A DNA stretch of 64,000 bases from Strongylocentrotus droebachiensis (GCA_035222895.1 JAVYIG010006597.1:51119-115118), one strand, 5' to 3'; positions 42,483 through 55,756 are shown, counted from the stretch's first letter. Numbers and translations: made by a program. The notes: generated from the letters alone by a model not told the origin.

Positions 42483-44801
42483 AAGCGGCTTGATTTTTTT
42501 TTTGTGAATTTAGATATAAGAGATTATTTTAGACAATGGGGACCTACGTTTTCAAAATCATTTCCATCGCTCTCTTTTTAAACATGCACTACATTGTGTA
42601 TTCAGTTGCTTTTGGATTTGATTTATGGTTTATAACTTGTGCACACGTTGCAAACCCCCGTATTGTTATGCCTTACATGCATGCAATATTGCTGAAAATA
42701 CAAGATTCCACGCATCCTCATGGCATTTCTTCAGAAAAGTTAAAAAATGACGTTTCAACAGCAATCTTTCATAAACCGCCCACCACAGCAATCTGCTTTA
42801 AGGTTATGCTGCATTAAACACCATGCGGTTAAAGGAAACATCATTACTTGGGAGTTAACCACAGATAAGTCTTTCCAACAATGAATTACTCATTCAGTAC
42901 ACGATATCAAAAATGCCACATACCATTTTTTGTATGCGTTATACATGATATTCCATACTTACGCTATTTCTTCCCCTCTATATCCATCTCCAATGTATTT
43001 ACCCTCAATGAACAATGGGTTTTACAAAATAAGGAATGTGAAAACACAATTTTAAATAATTATTCAAATACTAAATCTATTGTGTTTACTTTCTGTGAAG
43101 ATGGTAATGTACTTATATAGCTATCATCGCCATGCAACGATAATTTTACGACCATTATTATTTCAACACGACGTAAGGAAATCGACCCCTCTCATTTGAA
43201 AGCAACTGTCGCATCAAATTGGCAATGTTCCTGGCTCGTGCAGAAAGGACGTTTTTCTTTATCGAATCAGACAGATGCGTGGTTTAATAAGATGACGTTT
43301 CATGTTCAAAATAGATTACTACTGGAGGCGGTGCAGTGCCGAATGATCAGTGACTGCTTCAAATAAACAACAACATGAGAAAAAGGGGTCACCTTATTCT
43401 GCTTTTTCGATCATAATCATGTATAAAAAATGAATTACTTGTTATTTTCAATTTCAATCGGAAACAAGAGGTTTGGTACTTTCTTGATACGGATCATACA
43501 TGACATCACCACAAAATCATCTGATCATGTTTTGTTATTAGTCACTGTTGCTTGCTTAGTCAGAGTTGGAGCAATTTTTAGAACTCTTGCCTCATAGATA
43601 GACAAATCCTTACATTTTAAAATGACAACTCCATTTTTCTCTCGTACCGCTGAAGTGCGGTAGATCCATGATGAATTTTACAGCACTCTCAAACGTGTCG
43701 CTATGTCATGAATGACGAAACATGAAATTTGATCCGGAAGTGGTATGTTAGGAGAACGGAGGGCGGAGGATGGGAGAGCATTGCAACCTCCGTCTGTCCA
43801 TTCTCCACTGTATTTCTCTTCAGTTTGAGGGAGTGAGGGGTGGAGGGGGTGGAGGGTGGTGGGGGTGATGGAGGAGCACTATACACATAGCAAGGTAAAG
43901 AATGGAAGACAAAGGATACTACAGGGCCGCAGCACAAAATAAGAACGATTGGTTGCATGTATGGGGTACAAAAGAGCAGTCTGAATATGGCGAGGTTGAA
44001 TTAAGAAACCAAAAATACCTAAACACCTCTCATTAAGCGAGTTGTGGAATAAAACTGTTCGGCCAATGTTTCGTTTTGAAATTGAAATAAGTCTAATTAT
44101 ATGTAATCAATGTATCTACCTGCCAATTTCTAGATGTGGGTAATAAATAATGTAAATTACACAACAATTAGGAGGCATTTCTATGAAGCTTCGATCATAA
44201 TTTGTACGCGTGCAAACCTCTAAACGCCCTGTATTTATCGATAAATATGTTTTTGTTATTTCGGGTGCATGGAAGTTTTAAATGTGGAATCAATTGTCGC
44301 GGGCCAAATTAAATCACAGGCTAATTGTCAAAATTACTGAGGATGTTTTTCCACGTCGAAACCTCCCTTTTAACCTAAATTTGTAATAACTAAATGCAAA
44401 ACATGGTTCGGTGTACGAGCCGGATAACAAAACATTGTCTGGGAAGTAACAAGGAATGTCGCGATTCTGTCTTACGACGCGTGTCGATATCAAGCTGGGG
44501 CGCGCGCTGTGCGAATTATTGCTCGGTGGCTCTCCATAATACAAACAAGGTCAGGTAGCTACTATTATACAAATCGGATAACGGAAAACATACTGCAATG
44601 ACGAAAATAAAATCACAACATGTTTTCAGTCCAGTCGCCTTCGTCAAAAGTTTGCAACGTCCATGTTTTATCAGTCTTATGCTTAGATATTTGGTGCGGT
44701 GCAAAATCCAGGTTGGAAATAGAGAGGATCAATTCATTTAATTCGTTTGCAACTGAACTACCTCACATCCGATCAGCCACCCACTCCTCCTTCACTCTTA
44801 C

Positions 44802-44835
<34 letters not shown>

Positions 44836-45928
44836 TGGGGGGGGGCAGAAAAGATCCTCATCATAATAAGTATAATTAACACAAAAAGTGAGAATTTATT
44901 TTCTTCAGGCTTTAGATTATTATGATGACGATGTAGACTGGAAAATCGAGTTCTGAAAAATATTACCCCATGCAAATAAGGGGAACTCTTGGAGCTCTCT
45001 ATTTATTTCTATAAAAATATAATATCAAGTGAAAATAAAAAACGTAGATACAGGTATATACTCCATCTAAATAAAAAAGGGCACACTCTTCACAATTTAT
45101 ATTAAATGTGGGCATATACATAACAGATTTACATCATATTCAATTAAAATGTAAATCCTGAACAAGCCTAATGACCTATCCCTAAAATAAGCACTTATTT
45201 CTTTTCGTCATTATGACTTCAATTTTCTATTTTCCCCAGATAATGGAGATAGAATCAGATTGATTGTAAAATCAGATATAGCATCGAGATCGACGGTTTA
45301 GAGCTTAGTTCATACAGTTCACCGTGACGAAACTTCGAAATAAAGCTAGTTTGCTTGAACCTCAAAGCACATCCTAGTATACCTCAAAAACAAAAATGAT
45401 TTCCAGTTATGAATGATAGCGGACTGGTTTCCGACTTTATGCTTTTGCGATAATGTGTGGGTTAAAACAAGGTCACAAATAAATATTTCGGAGCTGCAGC
45501 GGCTACAGGTACGTCATCAGGTGTCGATAATGTACACGCACGTGCAGAGAAATGAAATGAAAGTACATGTAAAAACTATATCTGTCGGTTTTGCTCATAC
45601 CAACGGGAGTTGTATTTAGTTACCAGGTTTCTGGGAAGTTATGCCGATTTTGGTCAATCTCAAATATCATTTGACTTCAAAAATTCCTAGACTATGATGA
45701 TACGTGCAATATTCGAGGAAGTGGCTACTTGATGATTTGGAAACGTGTTGAAGAATTAATGAATAGTCTGCACTTGGAACAAGTATTTTAGTGTTTAGTA
45801 TCATAATTTGCCTTCATATTCCGTGCTAGCGCTTGAATATGCACGTTTTCATGGATGACGTGTACAATTTATCTACGACACTTTCTTATGAAAGTGCTCT
45901 TTCAAAACAACAATCTTATATCATCGTA
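42483..45928. other. Gene-poor stretch
   Basis: A purine-rich patch (about 43740-43875) and a TA/T/G simple tract (44802-44845) are present. A CpG-containing patch at 44470-44540 has no supported exon. Confidence 0.45.
44802..44845. repeat. (TA)n, poly-T and poly-G compound tract
   Basis: About eight TA units, then a run of T to 44836 and nine G (44837-44845). Confidence 0.9.
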
Positions 45929-46090
45929 TTGGTTGGTTGGTTGGTTGGTTTTATTTTCCGTAAACAAATTCAAATACATACAAGAATACAATATTTACAA
46001 ATGTAATACAAATCAAGAATTAAAAACGGCTGAAATGCTCTATTCAGAGCCATTATCAAAATGGCTCTGTTGTCCAAGTTGATTCATTTT
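45929..46090 (-). repeat. LINE/SINE-like 3' end with (CCAA)n tail
   Basis: On the minus strand a unique A/T-rich segment ends TTTACGGAAAATAAAACCAA and runs into a tetranucleotide tail (TTGG units on the plus strand, 45929-45950). A unique 3' UTR ending in a short microsatellite is typical of CR1/RTE-type LINEs and SINEs that use them. A 10-bp hairpin CAGAGCCATT/AATGGCTCTG (46045-46054 and 46060-46069) lies in the body. No reverse transcriptase is visible. Confidence 0.4.
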
Positions 46091-49000
46091 AATAACGTTA
46101 TTTTGAACGATCGAAGCATGATAACATGTTACCTGTTGTGCCAGTTTTTGCTCATAATATTAATTGCCGTTAGCCGTAGAATACTTTGATTAACATTGAG
46201 AGATTGGGTTTGCTAATGATGGCACTAACTTTCACATAGGCCTACTTTCTGTTACGCAATTCAATTAGGCATAATATTACCAAACCGTCTTGACATAATA
46301 AACCAAATACCAGTGGGAAATCAATTTTGTCTCCAAGCAGAAAACTAACTGTTAATATGTATGTACGCGGCGGACTACTAACATTGCTTAACTTGTCTAT
46401 CCACTCAAAAGACAAGGTCATACGTAGACAGACAATTAGATTATAATTCTTGACCATTTGTCATCATTTTCACACCTTCCTATCAGTAACAGGTTCGTCT
46501 ACATGTCACCCAAGCGGAACTCTCTGTTCTGTAATCTAGATCAAAATCACCGCTTCTGCGTCTTACGCGATATGATGATTCTAAGATGATCTTTATTTGA
46601 GTCCATAATTATTGGCACAACGATGAATTATGAAGCTGTCTGGATTGTCATTAGGCTTTAGCCTTGATTGAAGATGACAAAGTTTCGTGCAATGAAGCAA
46701 GGACGATGCCCAAATTGTGTAAAGACTTCGAGTGAGGTATATGCGCTGACTCACAATGATAACTTCGCATGTTTCAGTGATAAAACTTGAGATACATCCA
46801 CGTTCTTCTTTTCAAAGCAAAATAACCGCCCAAAAATGAACGAATAAATAAAGCAGGATAATTAATTAAAGAAAATTAAAGAAAGAAGGCGTGAATATTG
46901 TACCAACTGAATATGAATAATAATTTTTTCCTTGGGACGACTTCGTTTCGTCTCTGTATTGGAGCGTACCCTACTTATTTGTACGATAAAGTTCTGTTGA
47001 TAGCATGGGCCTATTGTTTCAATTTTGGAAAGCCATGAGGAAAACACATTACTTTTGAAGGTATCCTCTGTTCCTCTATAGTGGCTCATTTCAAGGAAGC
47101 CCACTGTTACGAAGTATTAATCGCAATCATGTCTGACAAAGCCAACATAAAGTTTCAGACACCTGAAAAGCCGAAATCGCTTCCTCTACGTCATCAACGT
47201 GATTTGGTCTGCTGCCAGAACTCATAGATGAAACCAAACGCTTCTCGTATCCATGGAAACATTCCTCATTTGTGTCTGGCATGCATGTTACAGTTACAAC
47301 TGTTGGTTTCGATCTTGTTTGTCGGAAATATGCCACCTGTTGGACAACACACTTTTCTAATAGATTCACTCTTCCTCAGTAAAATTGGATAATTATTGTG
47401 ATGTTTAACTGTAAGGCTCAATTATTTCTCGACTCACAAACATTATAAAGAAAATCAGTGCCCGCCAATATTACGATAATTTCTGTAATAATCGTTTTCT
47501 TGTTTTCCTCACTGGCATTTCATGAAGTGCTAAAAATGGTAATGCCTCGTCCTGTATAACTACAAGGAGTAACCTCTCACGCCAACTTACCACCCCTCCT
47601 CCGCCCGATATCATCATTCGATAAAGAAAAGAAAAATCATGACTACACGGTCGTGTGTTCAGAGCCAGAAAAGCGTTAACTTAGTGTTTTAACATGTAAG
47701 TTAACGTCCTTCTGGTTCCAAATATAGTCGCTTTGTCCTAGGTCAATATACTAACGAGTTTTGAACATCAACCTGATTACATGAAATTGATATCACATTT
47801 TGGATCGCGGTTTCACTTCATATTTTGGCAATCTTTTTCTCTGCTCGACATACCCCGGGCAATTCAATTAGCACAAATATCATAACTCAGAGGCCAACAA
47901 CAATTCTCAATAACATTGTGACAATATCTCTGAAATCATATAACGATACGGTAATCGGATTTCTTTATTAGGCTACTTGTATTTTTGTTGCGTGACTGGC
48001 TCGTTTATCGTGCTACTTTCTTTTCAAAGGATCTTTTCTTCGGGGGGAGACGAAAATGTCACCTCGCAAAAACACCTCTTTATTCGCGAACGAGTTTTGT
48101 GAATGGTGCTTAGAGTTGACAAGATGGACAAGAGTATTCAAGACATCACATTTGACAAGGGTATGGGAAGAAATTCGTGTGTGGGCCTTCAATGTGGGAC
48201 TGTTTAGACCATGTTGCTGAAGGGGGTCCAGTCTTCTAAATTTCTTCTTGAAGTGAACCGCCTCTTGTTGTCCAGCAACCGATATGAAATACGCGGACAA
48301 AGATTAAAGAAAAACTGAAGGAAATCACGACAATATTTTAGAAATTTTTCGGAGTGCAAATATTGTAATACCATATTATTATTCGACGTCTCGACTTGTA
48401 TGGGAAAATATTGTTATCACTGCCAAATCTATGGCTTTTCAAGACGCCAGATTTTATGATACAGCAAGTGATTAAGATGTTAAAAAAAGAAAGCTAGACT
48501 AGCTTTGCATAAACAAGAAAACGAAATGAAATTCAGAATAAAATTATTCCAAACATGGCTGCGCCTTTACCACCAGACAGAAGAATGACCCATTTATCAT
48601 TCTTCCTTTCAAAGTAATGGTTTAATGACATGTCGAGTGAGTCATGTAATTTATGTCTATCTTTTTTATTCAACATAAGAGTGTGTTTATTCCCTATACA
48701 TACTGTTTGTCTGCTAGCCTAAGAAAATAAAGAAGAATTATAACAATACTCACTGAGGCTACACAAAAACTTTACTGAAATATTACTGGGCAATTATCTG
48801 CTGCATTGACCTAAAAGTTCCTAAAACGTGCAAAAGCAAGTATTTTTGAGTCGTAAGTTCGTAACTCATCTTGTTTATCACGTTAATGTATCGTGCCATA
48901 AAAGTAACATGACGGCAAGGTCATATAAAACAAAATATATCCACAGAAAATAATTTCGGACTGCATGTTTTCGGGCTTGACTGCATCAGCTCAAACATTC

Positions 49001-49547
49001 ATGATTGCATACCTTGGTAAACCTTTAAAATCTCATCAACTATCTAATCTTCAAAATACATTCCGTTCGATAGAATGAGAATGTAATTCGACAGTTCTTT
49101 CATTCCGGTATAAATAGTGAATGATTGATTTTAAGCTTATAATGATTATCAAGTAAACATTTTTTCGAGGACAATCATGTTAACTGTCGCGTCAACCCTG
49201 GTAGAGCCCCATTCAGGCCCATTGGGGGGAAAAGCACAATGCAAATAACATACTAAACATGAAACCCAAACAAACATTCATTCCACCATTTCCTATACCT
49301 AGCAATACCCCCCCCCTCCCACCCTCCTACCCTATACCTAGCAAGCTTAAAGGGAAATCATTCAAATTGTACCTTCCCTATCTCTCTCTCTCTTCTTTTT
49401 GATTTGACACGGTACATGACGTTAGTGTCCTTTGTGCATTGAGCCGAAGATATCTCTTATGTTTTGACGTACCCAGTGAAGTTCATATTCAAATTTTAAA
49501 ACTTAACAACTTCGTTTAAAAAAAAAAAAAACGATATGATTTCTTTA
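46091..49547. other. Gene-poor stretch with two coding-like minus-strand frames
   Basis: Frames at 47127-47369 and 48013-48300 (minus) have protein-like codon choice. The first lacks an ATG start in its main part and includes VTVTCMPDTNEECFHGYEKR. Neither matches a family I know, and neither joins in phase to the signal-peptide exon at 51757-51896. Confidence 0.35.
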
Positions 49548-49932
49548 TTAAAGGGATCCGGTAACTTTGTCTCAGATTCTGAAACAAAATTCTGGATTTA
49601 GCTCATGATGCAATGATAATTATAAACCTTTAGGTCAGTCAGGAACCCCATGACTTTTACAAGCCGATCGCCTGTCTGATTATCAAGATATTTATGATTG
49701 GAATTACAAATTTTGAAAACCGTTCGCCTGACGGTTTTCATAACACTACAGTCTATTGGGGAAAACGAGTATGGTAAAACCGGTCACTCAATGATTTTTA
49801 CTTTTTTGAGGCACTTCTTGATCATTTTGAAGCGGGATTTTTTTAGGGCTTCAATATTACCCCATATCACAGACACTGATAACACGTAGGGCCGTGTATC
49901 TCAGATTTAACATTGTTAAACGATCCCTTTAA
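49548..49932. mobile_element. piggyBac-type MITE
   Basis: The element is bounded by TTAA on both sides (49548-49551 and 49929-49932) with AGGGATC at the left and GATCCCT at the right. Weaker inverted similarity (TAAC, GT, TCTGA) extends about 30 bp inward. The exact TTAA duplication is the hallmark of piggyBac insertion. The interior has a 9-bp hairpin GAAAACCGT/ACGGTTTTC (49715-49739) and no transposase. Confidence 0.55.
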
Positions 49933-51335
49933 GGTAAAGCCTCGTCAAATACAGTTCAAATCGCGGTGAGATTCATGATTTCTACTACTTTCTGACTATA
50001 GGAAGGTCATGATGAATTGAAACCAGAAACACTTCGTATATAAAGTAAACGCAGTCGTGAGGAACTGATTCGTGACCAGGCAACACAAGAATCAAACTCG
50101 TATTTTGACACCTAAACTGAACGGGAAAGCCGCATGATACTTTCCTTGTAACTTTTCAAAGAAGTGTCAATGTAAACGAAGTCTGTCTTCTTTCTCAAAC
50201 ATCGAATCTCATTCATCCCGTATAAACAAATTCGTATTCGGCCAAATATCGGCAAAGTGGAATCATCTTAAGATTTAGCCTACATTATCTATTTCTTGCC
50301 TGTATTGTATTTTGACTGATCTTGAAGGTCTCAGAAGATTATAAAGATCTCACTAAGTAAACACGATATACTTCTTGAAAAGATGAGGTTGTATAGACAA
50401 ATCACTCTTTTCCCCGCGTCCAACCCTATAATTGTGAACCCCTTGAAATAAAATTAAAAGGCCATTCACCATGTTTCCCAGGGATGGTGAAATGTTGCGG
50501 TTTTCAAATATTTCGACCCCTGCCCCGTCTGACAACCCTGGATCGGCCGAATAGTTTAACTTTTTTTAAATCATATTAGCTCGTTCTTAGATATGATCTT
50601 CGTAATATACACTTCTATGCATGGATATTGCAAATGAAAGATAAACGATTAACAATAGATTGTAAGGCAAAATATTGGCTTAATGTCTGCTATAATGGGC
50701 TGATATTACCCTAATTACCTACTATCAGACTACTATCATACATAAACCATATACAGCAACCCATGCAAACAATGTTCAATCAAGGAAATTCTAACTCCTT
50801 GGTTCAATTCGTCACTGTGCACATGCAGTCACTACATTCACTGTGTATTTCTCCTCGCGTTGTCCCACAATGAGAACAAGCAAGTCTGGCAAATTATTCA
50901 TTGGTTTTAAACTGGACAGAACAAGAAGCGGGACTGTTCTGGCGTCGATATAGTACCACTCTTGTTTATCAGCCTTTCGCTTTCAAAATATTCCTTTTCG
51001 AGACGACCTCCATGGAGCTTATATATCGACAGGTAAAGGTAGGAATACAGAACAATCCCAAAATAATCCTTCATGAGTATTTTGGGTAGAACGCGCTTAA
51101 CTAACAAAACCTCTACCCCCCCCCCCCCCAACTGTATCAATTTTGTGTCCGAGATCATGTTCAATGTTGGCGGTTGATGTTGATTTTGAGTGATTTAAAT
51201 TAATCTTTAAAGGAAGCCCGACCAACAAGTTTTCGTCTCAAAATGAATTATTTTAAAACTAATCGGATCAACGAGTACAATTAGTTTAAGAATTCTAGTT
51301 TGTCAAAAGTAGAAATGCAATCCCTCCCCCTCCCC

Positions 51336-51407
<72 letters not shown>

Positions 51408-51756
51408 CCTTTTTCTGTCTCTTTCTCCCACTTTATATCTCTCTCCTGCATTGCATTATAAGTCATCTCATTTGAACTTTCCATAAAATGTCCTCACCTC
51501 TATATCCCAGGTCCTTAGTATTTAAATCATGACCACCAGAAACAGTTTATACTCAATAAATATCACCTTCTCCAGACATGGCTATCATAATTCTCTGCTC
51601 TATCATGCTTATAATGACGATATTGCCTGTCAATCATAGAGAAAGGAAACAGTTTTGGTTTGGGGTTATTCTTTATGATGCCTGAGATGAGGTTTTAATG
51701 AAAATTATGAGACCAACATGAGGTTGGTATGGTAGCATCTCGTGTTCATGACTCAC
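49933..51756. other. Stretch without supported exon
   Basis: If the signal-peptide exon at 51757 is real, this would be its first intron. C14 tract at 51116-51129 and CT array at 51337-51406. No acceptor followed by a long phase-compatible frame was found. Confidence 0.4.
51337..51406. repeat. (TC)n microsatellite
   Basis: Nearly pure TC units with two TTTC interruptions. The Arg/Glu-rich minus-strand frame across it is an artefact. Confidence 0.95.
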
Positions 51757-51896
51757 CCGGTAATAACACGGTTGGCGGGATACACGTATCGGTATGTGGC
51801 TTGCCTGGTTGTACCCGTCGTCTGGTACCTCATCGACGTCGCCAGCTGGAAGCCAGCGAGCAGGGCCACCACAGCCCACAAACACCTCGACATCAT
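51757..51896 (-). CDS. First coding exon of an unidentified secreted protein
   Basis: On the minus strand an ATG at 51896 (a second at 51893) starts MMSRCLWAVVALLAGFQLAT, a textbook signal peptide: basic n-region, hydrophobic core, and small residues (ATS) at the probable cleavage point. It continues MRYQTTGTTRQATYRYVYPA then NRVITG and reaches a consensus donor GG|GTGAGT in phase 2. An in-frame TAG lies 12 bases upstream, so this is the first available start. The exon is markedly GC-richer than its surroundings. Total is 46 codons plus two bases. The mature part is Thr/Tyr/Arg-rich without Cys, and I do not recognise a family. Later exons should lie at lower coordinates but could not be identified. 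The overlapping plus-strand frames are shadows. Confidence 0.45.
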
Positions 51897-52285
51897 CTCG
51901 ATAAAGAACTACGAATCAATGTCCAACGGCTTGCTATCAAGAATGACTGAGTTTCGTCTCGTTTCACCACATAAACCAGTAGCTTCGACCAAAGCTTTGA
52001 TGGATTTTCACTAAAATCCAGGAGAGATTTGCGAATTTATTTTAATTTCAGCGTGGACGTGCCGTAGTCAACTGTCTGACTTGTCAATAGTATTGATTCT
52101 GGGTAAGTTGGTAAGCTCACTGAGGTTCCACCTTTGCCTCCCGTGATCTGTACATGCTTCCGAATAACATAGGGTTAATGACCGACTTCAGGAAAGAAGA
52201 TAGGAGAAGATCGACGATCAATCCTTAGATGATAATTTCAGAAATAGTTGGAAAAGTTTTTAAAATAAATCCTATAAAGTTTTAA

Positions 52286-52575
52286 AGTATTATTCCCAAA
52301 TCAGAGGACGATGAACACGGTGAAGAGATCAGAGAACTCCTAAAGCATGCTGATCAAAGTGAAGTCTGCGAACTGATGAAGAAGTTATTATATGGACAAA
52401 TCTGGTAGCTAATCCTTTGCTCTGGATGTACGTCCGTTCACTGAGAGCGTCTAACGAACTACTGAAAGGCATCCGTCGACTACAAACCACTACGCCCCAA
52501 TGTCACTCAGAGTTCATTTCATCATCATACGCAAATCAAAAAGACATAATCAAATCCAGATGGACGACTCGGTGA
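52286..52575 (+). pseudogene. Frameshifted coding relic, unknown family
   Basis: One plus-strand frame is open from 52286 to TAG at 52406-52408 and includes EDDEHGEEIRELLKHADQSE. A second, two bases shifted, is open from 52393 to TGA at 52573-52575 and includes WMYVRSLRASNELLKGIRRL. Both have helix-like charged composition and protein-like codon choice, and the change of frame at about 52393-52406 suggests one protein broken by an indel. It has no start codon and no recognised domain. It could be a retroelement or gene fragment. Confidence 0.25.
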
Positions 52576-52905
52576 TGGGTCTAAATAGCTGATCTAATGA
52601 AGAGCTGATATAGAGAGCGAGAGAGAGAGGGAGACGGGTGTAGGATGATGGTCCGTGTTGCCCAAACCTCGTACGGGACAAGATATGATCGTGAATGTGA
52701 CAATTATGTTTAAACCCAGCTAGCGCGGTAGGCAGGAGCAGCGACCCAATGATCACGCTTTCTCATTCATTCATTTATTCATCACTGCCCACACTGACAA
52801 ACGAGGGCGGTAATTGGACGATATGTTACCAATATGCTGCGTGTTGGCCAAGTAAGAACCATTCACTTTATATCTCTCCTCTCTCTTCCCCCTATCCAAT
52901 CCCCC

Positions 52906-52909
<4 letters not shown>

Positions 52910-52949
<40 letters not shown>

Positions 52950-52971
52950 CGTCTCTCTCTCTCTCTCTCTT
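52910..52971. repeat. (CT)n microsatellite
   Basis: CT units interrupted by GTCTCCGT in the middle. Ser/Leu-rich ORFs over it are artefacts. Confidence 0.95.
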
Positions 52972-54300
52972 TCCCTATCTCTGTCTCTTCATTTTATCCT
53001 CTTATTTTTCATCAGTTCCCATCTCACTAAGTTTTTAATAAAAGCTAAAGGCATCACCTCTCAACAACCCCTTTTGACACACCCACGAGCGTATTTGAAG
53101 AAGGGGTAAGGGGCACTTTGCCCCTCCTAATAGATTTCCGACCAAGAACAAAATGCATTCTCTTTGTATATACTAGACGTTGAGTAGTTAACAGGTTAGG
53201 GAATCATTATTTTGTATAACTGTGAGAGTTTATATCCGGGTATATATATATATACATGTTTGAAATCGCACGAAATGCAAACACATTCAATAAAGACATG
53301 CATTTTCTTCGACCCCCCCCCCCTCCCAACTGTAACGCAAACCAGGGCCCTCATGGGGTCAAAGTCTGGATAGGCCTATGCCACTGGACACACCCTACTC
53401 TGCACCCCTACACCACTCATCGCTTATAGTGCGTTATAGAAATTGCAATGAATTGTATACTTTGTGTTATTTTATCTAATTTCTGTGTTTCATTTATGTG
53501 GTGCCCGTTAAAAAAAATCTGTGGCAACTGCGGCGAGGGAGGGGGTAGCACAGAAACTCAAAGAGCAAACTCGAATTAACAGACATGTGCCCTCTTTTGT
53601 CGATATACTTTAATTCTGCGATAGTATTCCATCCGTTGTAAAGCTCGATGCTATCCCGTATGCATAAAAACAAAACAGACATAAAAGTATGTATGTGTTT
53701 TTTCAAAAAGAAAAAGAAACAAGAAACACGAAGATATAATTGCAAATTCAAGTAGCTAGAAACGAAACCTGAAACTTTGTCATAAAATGTATGATGGTGA
53801 TGGATGATGAGCTATATGCGGGATATACAGTAGGTAAAATACTTTTGTAAATCACTTTCCTACATCTCATGTCCGAAGAAGCTTGCAGCATGGCTAGTGA
53901 TAGCTTACCAAAACAGATAAGTTTTCTTCTGATTGTAAAGAAAGAACTAATTTACCAAGTTGCTTTTGTGGATACGCTGACTAGCTCATTTTTGTATCTT
54001 GGAGTACCTCATGTCTTCTCAATGTAGGCCTGTTTGCACGCAAAAAAAGTTTGCAGAGGTAAAATTATTATGTATAGGCCTATTGATTTTTGTTGCCTTA
54101 AAACACCGGGAGTTTTAACTTGATCATCGTCCCCTCCCTCTTTATTTCTCTAGATATCTTATTCTCTATCTTTCTCTTTCTCTATGTATCTTTTTCTTCT
54201 TCTAGAATATCTTTTTCCGTCGTTATTTTTCCCTTCTCTGTTCCTGTATCTTTCATTTTCTCTTTAATAACAGGTAACGCCTCTTTTCTTACCTTCTCCA

Positions 54301-54369
54301 CCCCCTCTCCCTCTCTTTCTCTCTCTTCCTCCCACCCCCTCTCCCTCTCTTTCTCTCTCTTCCTCCCAC

Positions 54370-54410
<41 letters not shown>
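54301..54410. repeat. Tandem CCCCCTCTCCCTCTCT block plus (CT)n
   Basis: A C/T block of about 34 bases beginning CCCCCTCTCCCTCTC is repeated twice and runs into a pure CT array (54373-54410). Confidence 0.9.
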
Positions 54411-54416
<6 letters not shown>

Positions 54417-55418
54417 TCCTCATTCTCTCTCCTCTAACGAAACAAACATCATTCTGAGATTATGTCTCTCTAGATAGTGATTTATTCTTTCATACTTATA
54501 ATGCAGAGGAAATAATCCATCTCAATCAAGTTCATTCACAGTCTAAAACATAGCATTGTAAAACTATCTTACATCTCATTACCATTACAAAGTTTATATT
54601 CTATAAATATATTGATATATCACTTTCTTATGATGAACATCCGTAAGTTAATATATTTTGATAGACTTTCGCTATCTCTATGAAAATATAGCTTTTTACA
54701 AAATATGCATTATTCTCTAAATTTAGATTTTGCATGATAGATGCACTTTCATTCTGTGTTTTCCATTTATTTTTTTGTTCTTGAAAATCGTCTGTCCATC
54801 CGCAGAGTAAAAAACGTTTCCAAAAAATTTATATCAGGAAGTAATAAAGTTCATCCTTCTACAATATTACTTAATCATTTCACTCGACTGCAAGGTTGAC
54901 AAATTGTTATTCTATTTCATATTGAAAATCAATTTTGAATGCAGAGTATATAAAAATTATATGCATAACAAATCAGAATTTGTAAAAAATCGAAAATGAA
55001 AGCAGTTAGCTCTCGGGCTTGTTGTGCCAGGCCACATACCTGTCTTTTTAACAATAATTTGCGTCAAAAACATGTTCTGCTATACAAATCACATAAAACT
55101 ACAATATTATTTGATTAAATACAATTTGATTTTGAAATGTACTACCAACGCTACAAAATTGAAATCTAATGAAACTGTAACACATGGTGCACAAGTCGGC
55201 AAAGAAAATAACTACATTTATTACCTACAGCAACAAACAGCGTTTTGAAATTTCGAAAAAATCTAGCAGCTACCTACTTACTACACTGAACATACCATGA
55301 AATCCGAAATAATTCCGAGAAAGTGATACGGCTTGGAGAAGAACATACTTTACAAAATAGTAAAATGCAATCTTGTCATTTGATTTACGGCTAACTATAT
55401 AATTCACAGCTTCACACT

Positions 55419-55455
55419 TGATTTGATTTGATTCGATTTGATTTGATTTGATTCG
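55419..55455. repeat. (GATTT)n pentanucleotide repeat
   Basis: About seven TGATT/GATTT units with two GATTC variants. Such tails often mark the 3' end of a LINE or SINE, but no body is evident beside it. Confidence 0.8.
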
Positions 55456-55756
55456 CTGTTCTGAAATTAGGATATGAACATCCTGATATGAGATATCTCA
55501 TGAAATCTTTTTACTTGAAAGATGATAACATATTAATTATGTAGATGTGAAATTATACACCATGTACATCATTCTTCATATCACAGGTTCCTGGTAGATA
55601 AAATGCCATTAGTAACGAAAATCACTGATAGCCTGCGAATAGTGTTGACTCAGGTTCATTCACAATGAATATGAACCCATCCTATAATAAATTGTGTTAC
55701 CCAAACATAATTTCTAATGGCAAAAATTACAAAAGTTTCTTGAAATTTCCCTTAAT

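Larger units (their letters stand above)
52576..55756. other. Intergenic stretch with CT arrays and a pentanucleotide repeat
   Basis: No supported exon. Contains C11 (53313-53323), CT arrays (52910-52971 and 54301-54410) and a GATTT repeat (55419-55455). The P450 3' end lies just to the right. Confidence 0.5.

Noticed and set aside
47127..47369. 80-codon minus-strand frame as the second exon of the secreted-protein gene
   Set aside because: Its candidate acceptors are out of phase with the phase-2 donor at 51757 and it matches no known family; left as unexplained.
51281..51484. 67-codon Arg/Glu-rich minus-strand ORF
   Set aside because: It is a translation of the CT microsatellite.
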